In this document: positions 30,210-35,227 of the stretch, piece after piece
Layout of the letters: every line of letters begins with the position of its first letter
How positions within the stretch are numbered: the first letter of the stretch is position 1
Assembly (NCBI GenBank): GCA_028281445.1
Contig: JANQJW010000052.1
Coordinates: forward strand, 1 to 35,227
Direction of reading: 5' to 3'
DNA length: 35,227 bases
From: Planctomycetota bacterium
GTDB taxonomy: Bacteria; Planctomycetota; PLA2; JAEUHO01
Made by a program: the position numbers and the translations under genes
The notes under the pieces: generated by a model
The model's database searches: none
What the model was told of the DNA's origin: nothing
The model's input: only the letters and a program-made list of their open reading frames with translations

Positions 30210-32081
30210 CTACCGCGTGGGCGACGAGAGTGCGCTAACAACCGTCGGCTTGCCGTAGGCCTCGAGGGCATGAATGTGCAAGCCCGCGGCTTCGACCTCG
30301 ACGGATGAGACGCGCGTGCGATCGATCTGCGTGAACCCCGTAGGCATGCGGAAGCTGCCGTTGTGGTTGACGATCACCCGCATGGCTTCGCGGATGCCCT
30401 CGCTGGGCGCCGCGACGGCCTGCGTCGAAGTACCGCGGACGCGCAGGATGCCCTCCAACGCGTAGCTGAACCACAGGCGGTGAAGCAGCGCTTCGGCCGC
30501 CGGGCCCTTCAGGCGCACGATCTCGACGCCCAGGACGCGATCCTGGTTGTCGGTCACGACGAAGCCCGCGTCGTCCTTGCGCACGCGGTAGCCGCGGGTG
30601 AGCGAGGCCATGTTCGTCTTCGACGTGTGGTGACCGTAGATGTGAGCAAGGCTCCAGTTGTCGCCGAGGTACCGCTTCTTCTGCTTGCTCACGAACGCCT
30701 CGACCTGGAGGCGCGCGGCTTCCTTGACTTCGGCCTGCGAAGCACCCGCCGCGAGCAGCGCGCGGATGGTCGGGCCGGCGATCCAAGGCTGGATCATCGG
30801 CTCTTCCTCACCGTTGCCGTCGGGGTACTGCTCGACGACACGGCAGGGAATGACGTACGGCGTCGTTGCCGCGGCCGGCGGCAGCCACACGGGCTGGGCG
30901 ACGACGCGGTCGGCCTTGCCGCCGGTGAGCAGCTGGCCGGCCGGGATGAAGATCGGCTGCGTGGTCCCCTCGACGAGCGCGATGACGGAGCCGGCGTCCT
31001 TGCCCTCCTTCAGCGTGAGCTGCTTGCGGGCCTGGGACTGGGCAACCACCGGATCGAGGAAGCCCTGGTCGCGGGAACCTGCTGCGGGATTGGGATCGAG
31101 CGGCGTCGAGGCGAGCGGCGACACAGCAGGCTTGGCATCGCGCACGCGGCGAGCACGCACGTTGACGGGTAGCTGCATGGCGGGACGCTCGAACAGCGAC
31201 CCGATCTTCGTTCCGCGCAGGCCCGGCATCGGCTCGAGCATCTCGCGCGCGACCTTGCCGGTCTCGCGGGCCGTGGGCTCGGGACTCGTGCGACCGCTCT
31301 CGACCGTGCGGCTGCCGCGCTGCTGGACGCTCAGGGTCCACTCGCGTATCAGGCCGCGCTCGTAGAGGTAGCGGTAGGTCTTCACGGGCAGCGTGCGCGC
31401 CAGCTGCCCATCGAAGCTGGGCAGGTAGCAGGCCATCACCTGGGTGCCGAGCTGCTCGGTCAGCTCCTCGACGCGACGCATGCGCTCGACGATGACCGCG
31501 AGGTGCTCCGCGGACCCATCGGAGGTGAGCTGCTTCACTCGGAGCGGCCGGCGCAGCGGCGTGTCGACCGGAGCGATCGGATCGTAGCCCTCCAGCGCAT
31601 CCAGCCCCTTCGCGATGGCGGCATCCGTGAGCACGGTGCCGGCGTGGCTCGGCACGGAGGCGAGCGGCGCGGGCCGCGTCTTCACCGTGACGACGCGCTC
31701 CGGCGCTTCGTCGCCGGGCTGGAGGCCCAGCACCACGGCCAGGCCGATGGCGATCAGCACGCACGCGGCAGTGGCGAACTGGACGAGATTGTCCATCCGG
31801 TTCTCGCGGCGGCGCACGGCACCCTGTTCGGCGACGCGCGCGAGGACTGCGTTCTGGAGCCGCAGCGCCGGCGCGTCGTGGTCGTTGCACTCGACGTCCC
31901 ACTGCTTGAGCACGGACGACATGCGCTCGAGACGGGCGGCCACGATCTGGCAGCGCGCGCACTCGTGCAGGTGCTTCTCGACGACGGCCGTCTCGGCCGG
32001 ACCGAGCTCCTTGTCCACCAGCAGGTGGATCTGCTCGGAGATGCGGTCGCATGTGCGGATCGGGGGCTGCATGGGGCTCAT
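30210..32081 (-). CDS. membrane-spanning anti-sigma factor with a large ARPP-1/DUF6569-like outer domain
   Basis: 623 residues. The N-terminus has the zinc-binding anti-sigma motif His37-x3-Cys41-x2-Cys44 with Cys11 (RTCDRISEQIH, then EKHLHECARCQ). A transmembrane helix lies at about 98-120 (LVQFATAACVLIAIGLAVVLG). About 350-545 resembles the ARPP-1/DUF6569 domain: LTLKEGKDAGSVIALVEG, PIFIPAGQLLTGGKADRVVAQPVWLPP and VIPCRVVEQYPDG. The cognate ECF sigma gene ends 46 bp upstream on the same strand, so the pair forms one unit: the zinc domain should hold the sigma factor at the membrane and the outer domain may sense an envelope signal. The domain match is from memory of the family pattern. Confidence 0.85.
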   Translation of the reverse strand: MSPMQPPIRTCDRISEQIHLLVDKELGPAETAVVEKHLHECARCQIVAARLERMSSVLKQWDVECNDHDAPALRLQNAVLARVAEQGAVRRRENRMDNLVQFATAACVLIAIGLAVVLGLQPGDEAPERVVTVKTRPAPLASVPSHAGTVLTDAAIAKGLDALEGYDPIAPVDTPLRRPLRVKQLTSDGSAEHLAVIVERMRRVEELTEQLGTQVMACYLPSFDGQLARTLPVKTYRYLYERGLIREWTLSVQQRGSRTVESGRTSPEPTARETGKVAREMLEPMPGLRGTKIGSLFERPAMQLPVNVRARRVRDAKPAVSPLASTPLDPNPAAGSRDQGFLDPVVAQSQARKQLTLKEGKDAGSVIALVEGTTQPIFIPAGQLLTGGKADRVVAQPVWLPPAAATTPYVIPCRVVEQYPDGNGEEEPMIQPWIAGPTIRALLAAGASQAEVKEAARLQVEAFVSKQKKRYLGDNWSLAHIYGHHTSKTNMASLTRGYRVRKDDAGFVVTDNQDRVLGVEIVRLKGPAAEALLHRLWFSYALEGILRVRGTSTQAVAAPSEGIREAMRVIVNHNGSFRMPTGFTQIDRTRVSSVEVEAAGLHIHALEAYGKPTVVSALSSPTR

Positions 32082-32127
32082 CGCGCGCCTCCCGCGGGGA
32101 GGTGGGCGGGGGTCGGGGAGGCGCGGT

Positions 32128-32787
32128 TCATGCCGAACCCCAATCCCGGCCGATCATGTCGCGACCGACGGAAGTGCGGGCGAGCGCGCGGGCGAGCAGC
32201 TTACGGCCGCGATGGAGCAGCACCTTCACCTCGTTGAGGGAGATATCCATGACCTCGGCGATCTCGCGATAGCGCAGGCCTTCGAACTCGCGCAGCTCGA
32301 GCGCTTCCCGAACGTGGAGCGGCAAGCCGGCGAGCGAGCTGTGGACGGCGTCCTTGGCTTCTTGCGAGCGGAGCGGGGCGTCGGGGTTGTCGTCGCGCGA
32401 CAGCGGTTCGAGCTCCGTGCCCTCGGCCTCGATCGGGTCCATCTGGATGGCCTGCACGTGCTTGCGGCGCTTGCGCTTGCGCAGCGCGTCGAAGCAGAGG
32501 TTGGCGAGCACGCGATAGAAGAAGGTCGTGAAGTGACCGCGAGGCTGATAGCGCGCGGCGTTGCGGAAGAGCTTGACGAAGAACTCCTGGGTGATGTCCT
32601 CCGCCGTGTGGTGGTCGCGGAAGATGCGCCACGCGTAGCGGTAGGCGGCGTTCTGGTAGCGCGCCATGAGCTCGGTCAGGGCGGCCGTGTGCCCCCGGCC
32701 GCAGCGGACCATGAGGTCGTCGTCGCTGCAGCGATCGGCAGGGCCGCGGCGGGCCCGGGATCCGGAGCGGGAGAGGGGCGGAGTCAT
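32128..32787 (-). CDS. ECF sigma factor, RpoE-like
   Basis: 219 residues. Region 2 runs from about 24 to 105 (LTELMARYQNAAYRYAWRIF, DHHTAEDITQEFFVKLFRN, YQPRGHFTTFFYRVLANLC), and region 4 from about 148 to 200 (LPLHVREALELREFEGLRYR, EIAEVMDISLNEVKVLLHRG). A linker of about 45 residues separates them. It directs RNA polymerase to a regulon that probably includes its own operon. The membrane anti-sigma gene follows at once. The divergent NtrC-type gene starts 149 bp away, so both promoters lie in 32788-32936. Confidence 0.93.
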   Translation of the reverse strand: MTPPLSRSGSRARRGPADRCSDDDLMVRCGRGHTAALTELMARYQNAAYRYAWRIFRDHHTAEDITQEFFVKLFRNAARYQPRGHFTTFFYRVLANLCFDALRKRKRRKHVQAIQMDPIEAEGTELEPLSRDDNPDAPLRSQEAKDAVHSSLAGLPLHVREALELREFEGLRYREIAEVMDISLNEVKVLLHRGRKLLARALARTSVGRDMIGRDWGSA

Positions 32788-32936
32788 CTACTCTCTGGGA
32801 ACGTCCTGATCCCCGGGTTGCACGACCAAATCGAGTCGCGGTCGGTCCGGACGGCCGGCCGCCCGGGCCCCAGTAGTATCCTCCGTAACCACCGGACCGG
32901 CAACCGGTTCGGGCGTTTCCACTTGGGAGCCTGTTC
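32788..32936. promoter_or_regulatory. divergent control region between the ECF sigma and NtrC-type genes
   Basis: The 149-bp gap must hold both promoters. I can see the ribosome site GGGAG (32925-32929) seven bases before the GTG of the response regulator, and the short palindrome AACCGGTT near 32902-32909. No sigma-54 (TGGCAC-N5-TTGC) site or clear -35/-10 pair is recognisable. Confidence 0.4.
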
Positions 32937-34292
32937 GTGAAGATTCTGGTAGTCGACGACGAGGAGGCCATCCGGGACAGCCTCGACCACGTCCTGCGCT
33001 TCGAGCACCACGAGGTGGCGCTGGCCAAGGATGGGGCCGAGGGGCTCGAAGCGCTCAAGAACCAGCCGGAAACGGACCTGGTCTTCCTCGACATCAAGAT
33101 GCCCGGCCGGGACGGGCTGGAAGTCCTGGGCGACATCACGCAGGACCATCCGGAGGTCCCGGTCGTGATGATCTCGGGCCACGGGACGATCGAGACGGCG
33201 TTGGAGGCCACGCGAAGCGGGGCCTTCGACTTCATCGAGAAGCCGCTCGATCGCGACCGGGTGCTCCTCACGGTCCGCAACGCGCACCAGATGCGGCGCC
33301 TCAAGGACGAGAACGAGGTCCTGCGCGAGCGCCTCTCCCAGACCAGCAAGGAGATGATCGGGACGAGCACCCCGCTCGAGCAGGTGCGCAAGGTCATCTC
33401 GAAGGTGGCCCCCACCCAGGCGCGCGTCCTGATCCAGGGCGAGAACGGCTCCGGCAAGGAGCTCGTCGCGCGCCTGATCCACGACCTCTCCGAGCGTGCG
33501 TCCGGTCCGTTCGTCGACGTGAACTGCGCCGCGATCCCGAAGGACCTGCTCGAGAGCGAGCTGTTCGGGCACGAGAAGGGCTCGTTCACCGGCGCGACCG
33601 CGCAGCGCAAGGGCAAGTTCGAGCAGGCCGACGGCGGCACGCTCTTCCTCGACGAGGTCGGCGACATGTCGCTCGACGCGCAGGCGAAGGTGTTGCGCGT
33701 GATCGAAGAGCAGCGCGTCCAGCGCGTGGGCGGCTCGGAGCCGATCCCGGTGGACGTTCGCCTCGTCGCGGCGACGAACCAGGACCTCAAGAGCGGCGCC
33801 GAGGACGGGTCGTTCCGCGAGGACCTCTACTACCGCCTCGCGGTCGTGCCGATCTTCGTGCCGCCGCTCCGCGACCGCAACCAGGACATCTCCGTCCTCG
33901 CGCAGACGTTCCTGCAGCAGATGGCGAGCAACCTGGGTCGCGAGGAGCCGCCCGTGCTCACGGACAAGGCCCGCGCCTGGCTGGAGCGCCAGCAGTGGCC
34001 GGGCAACGTGCGCCAGCTTCGCAACCTGATGGAGCGCTGCGTGATCCTCGCGGACGGTCTCAAGATCGACGTGAAGGACCTCGAGCAGCTCACGGGTCCG
34101 GGCGCGACGGCGGCGGCGCCCGACGTCTTCCGCACGGCGCAGACCTTCGAGGAGTTCAAGGAGCAGTCCGAGCGCCTGTTCCTCCAGCAGCGCCTCACAG
34201 GCAACGACTGGAACGTGAAGCGCACCGCCGAGTCGCTGGGAATGCAGCGCAGCAACCTCTACAAGAAGATGGAGCGCTACGGATTGAAGTGA
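32937..34292 (+). CDS. NtrC-family sigma-54-dependent response regulator
   Basis: 451 residues from GTG 32937. Receiver domain 1-118 with acidic pocket Asp7/Asp8, phosphorylation site Asp52 (VFLDIKMPG) and Lys102 (EKPLD). AAA+ domain about 139-370: Walker A GENGSGKE (168-175), Walker B GGTLFLDE (233-240), the sigma-54 contact loop as GSFTGA (215-220; the usual form is GAFTGA) and arginine-finger region FREDLYYRL. A Fis-type helix-turn-helix ends the protein (NVKRTAESLGMQRSNLYKKM), similar to NtrX-like regulators. It activates sigma-54 promoters when phosphorylated. No histidine kinase is coded in the window, so its signal is unknown. Confidence 0.95.
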   Translation: MKILVVDDEEAIRDSLDHVLRFEHHEVALAKDGAEGLEALKNQPETDLVFLDIKMPGRDGLEVLGDITQDHPEVPVVMISGHGTIETALEATRSGAFDFIEKPLDRDRVLLTVRNAHQMRRLKDENEVLRERLSQTSKEMIGTSTPLEQVRKVISKVAPTQARVLIQGENGSGKELVARLIHDLSERASGPFVDVNCAAIPKDLLESELFGHEKGSFTGATAQRKGKFEQADGGTLFLDEVGDMSLDAQAKVLRVIEEQRVQRVGGSEPIPVDVRLVAATNQDLKSGAEDGSFREDLYYRLAVVPIFVPPLRDRNQDISVLAQTFLQQMASNLGREEPPVLTDKARAWLERQQWPGNVRQLRNLMERCVILADGLKIDVKDLEQLTGPGATAAAPDVFRTAQTFEEFKEQSERLFLQQRLTGNDWNVKRTAESLGMQRSNLYKKMERYGLK

Positions 34293-34548
34293 CCTGGTGC
34301 GTGGGCCGGCCCCAGCACTCAGCACTCCATCCCGTTCCCGTTCTCGTGCCCAGTACCCAGCACCACGAGGTGGCCTGCAGGGGACACCGGGTTGTCCCCT
34401 CCTCACACCACGCGAACAGGCGGGGTTCTTCCGGCCCTCAGACGCAAGGCATTGGCATCGCCCCGGTTATGGTGTTCTGGCAGCGGGCGAGGCAGAAGAC
34501 CGGCTTCGGCCTCCCGTTTGCGCTTTCCGTGGGAACTCCGGAGTCCCC
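34293..34548. other. 256-bp spacer with a hairpin and short direct repeats
   Basis: No gene is supported. It holds short CCAGCAC and CAGCACT repeats near 34311-34365 with interrupted C-rich spacers, and a perfect 8-bp hairpin (34379-34386 AGGGGACA with 34393-34400 TGTCCCCT, 6-base loop) that could end the response-regulator transcript. There is no T-run after the hairpin. Confidence 0.5.
34379..34400 (+). terminator. possible terminator hairpin after the response regulator
   Basis: An 8-bp perfect stem with a 6-base loop, 87 bases beyond the stop codon. GC content is moderate and no T-run follows, so termination would be weak or factor-assisted. Confidence 0.4.
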
Positions 34549-35034
34549 ATGCCCCAGCACCCGCGCCGCAGCCGCTCGCTCTGCCGCGTCGCCGTCGTGC
34601 TCGTGGCAGCCCTGCTCGTCCCCCTCGCCGGCCCCGCGGCCGAGGGCGCCGGCACCTCGGATCCGGCCGCTTGCTTCCTGCGATTCAAGAACGCGTGGAC
34701 CGCGCGCTCCCAGACCTCCGTGGTCGACTGCATGCAACCGAAGGGCAAGGTGCTCTTCACGCTCTTCGCCTACCCGCTCTCGGGCAAGGCGCGCTTGATG
34801 GGGCCCGAGCAGGCCAAGGAAACGCTCAAGACGTACTTCAAGAAGGTCACGTCCGTGAGCCTCAAGGACGTCACGCCCAAGAAGAGCCCGAAGAACGTGC
34901 GGTTGTACGAGTACACGTACAGAGCCACCGGCAAGAATGCGCGCACGACGCACCTGCAGGTGAAGCTGAAGCAGGATCCCAAGCGCCTATGGGTGCTCGC
35001 CTCCGTGAACGAGTCCGCCAGGCCGCGCAAGTAG
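34549..35034 (+). CDS. small exported protein, possibly NTF2-like
   Basis: 161 residues from ATG 34549; the frame is open to 34297 but the extension has no signal peptide at its front and is not protein-like. Residues about 10-33 (SLCRVAVVLVAALLVPLAGPAAEG) form a signal peptide. The mature part starts with a helix (ACFLRFKNAWTARSQTSVVDC) and continues with strands, Lys-rich turns and a closing RLWVLASVNESA strand, the order seen in NTF2/DUF4783-like folds. Function unknown. A lipoprotein gene begins inside its 3' end. Confidence 0.7.
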   Translation: MPQHPRRSRSLCRVAVVLVAALLVPLAGPAAEGAGTSDPAACFLRFKNAWTARSQTSVVDCMQPKGKVLFTLFAYPLSGKARLMGPEQAKETLKTYFKKVTSVSLKDVTPKKSPKNVRLYEYTYRATGKNARTTHLQVKLKQDPKRLWVLASVNESARPRK

Positions 35035-35227
35035 CCGCGGTCCTGCTGTGCCTGGCTGCTCTCGCGGGATGTGGCGCGACGGCTCAGGACGCCGAGGACC
35101 GCGCGCAGCGGCTCCTCACCGACGGCGAGCGCGTCGTCCGGGAGCAGCTCGAGTCCATCCTCACCGCGTGCGAGCGCGCGCTCGGTGAGCTCGACGCGGC
35201 CCTGCAGGATGCGGGCGACGATCCCCA
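34989..35227 (+). CDS. lipoprotein, 3' truncated by the window edge
   Basis: An ATG at 34989 opens a frame that overlaps the end of the previous gene by 46 bases and stays open to the window edge (about 79 residues seen). It reads MGARLRERVRQAAQVAAVLL, then LCLAALAGC: basic head, hydrophobic core and a perfect lipobox Leu-Ala-Gly-Cys. The mature part is Glu/Leu/Arg-rich and helical, probably a coiled coil (AEDRAQRLLTDGERVVREQL). The overlap suggests translational coupling with the upstream exported protein. Family unknown. Confidence 0.75.
   Translation, partial: MGARLRERVRQAAQVAAVLLCLAALAGCGATAQDAEDRAQRLLTDGERVVREQLESILTACERALGELDAALQDAGDDP

Noticed and set aside
34297..34548. N-terminal extension of the exported protein
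   Set aside because: The open frame continues upstream, but its residues have random composition, and the signal peptide would be buried 85 residues into the protein.
1..35227. CRISPR arrays, insertion sequences, prophage genes
   Set aside because: No regularly spaced repeats, transposase, integrase or phage structural genes were seen on either strand.

Overview
The window is bacterial, GC-rich and densely coding, with no RNA gene, CRISPR array, transposase or phage gene that I can see. Three things suggest a planctomycete or a close relative: an ECF sigma factor fused through a membrane segment to a helical-repeat domain, several exported carboxypeptidase-regulatory-like proteins, and a very large secreted Asp-box propeller. 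The taxonomic call is an inference from gene style, at moderate confidence.

Layout. 1-9381 (+): the tail of an unknown gene, a carboxypeptidase-regulatory-like protein, the membrane-tethered ECF sigma factor, a small exported helical protein, a second and larger carboxypeptidase-regulatory-like protein, and a 915-residue lipoprotein-like beta-propeller of about 16 Cys-marked repeats. 9382-10685: a spacer holding a gapless four-armed palindrome, a frame-broken small gene, a 58-residue lipoprotein with two identical-spacing Cys clusters, and a small membrane protein. 10697-14584 (-): an exported TPR-CHAT protease-like protein followed 3 bp later by a membrane-anchored carboxypeptidase-regulatory-like protein. 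14681-18929: housekeeping or accessory singletons (DUF1963/YwqG-like, a frame-broken crystallin-J1-like gene, a VOC protein, a membrane protein, an aspartyl/asparaginyl hydroxylase, an EamA exporter).

18981-29082 (-) is the bioenergetic core: nine overlapping or nearly touching genes for a multi-subunit Mrp/Mnh-type cation/proton antiporter in the order E-F-G-(MbhD/E-like)-B-C-D1-D2-small protein-D3, followed downstream by a membrane pyrophosphatase (hppA) whose visible residues fit the K+-dependent class and possibly Na+ transport. Strictly this is ten reading frames including the 108-residue small protein. Together they could couple pyrophosphate hydrolysis and Na+/H+ exchange. The order of the first eight frames matches the membrane arm of archaeal Mbh hydrogenases, but no oxidoreductase genes are present here.

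29150-35227: two small unknown genes, a 148-bp inverted-repeat-bounded spacer, an ECF sigma factor with a long membrane-spanning anti-sigma factor that carries an ARPP-1/DUF6569-like periplasmic domain, a divergent NtrC-family sigma-54 activator without a visible kinase, a small exported protein and the start of an overlapping lipoprotein gene.

Main points of interest: the tandem Cys-cluster lipoprotein, the perfect four-way palindrome, the Cys-Cys-marked propeller, the sigma-membrane-helical-repeat fusion, the exported CHAT protein pair, the triple-D Mrp operon next to hppA, and two small genes with single frame breaks that may be decay or consensus errors.
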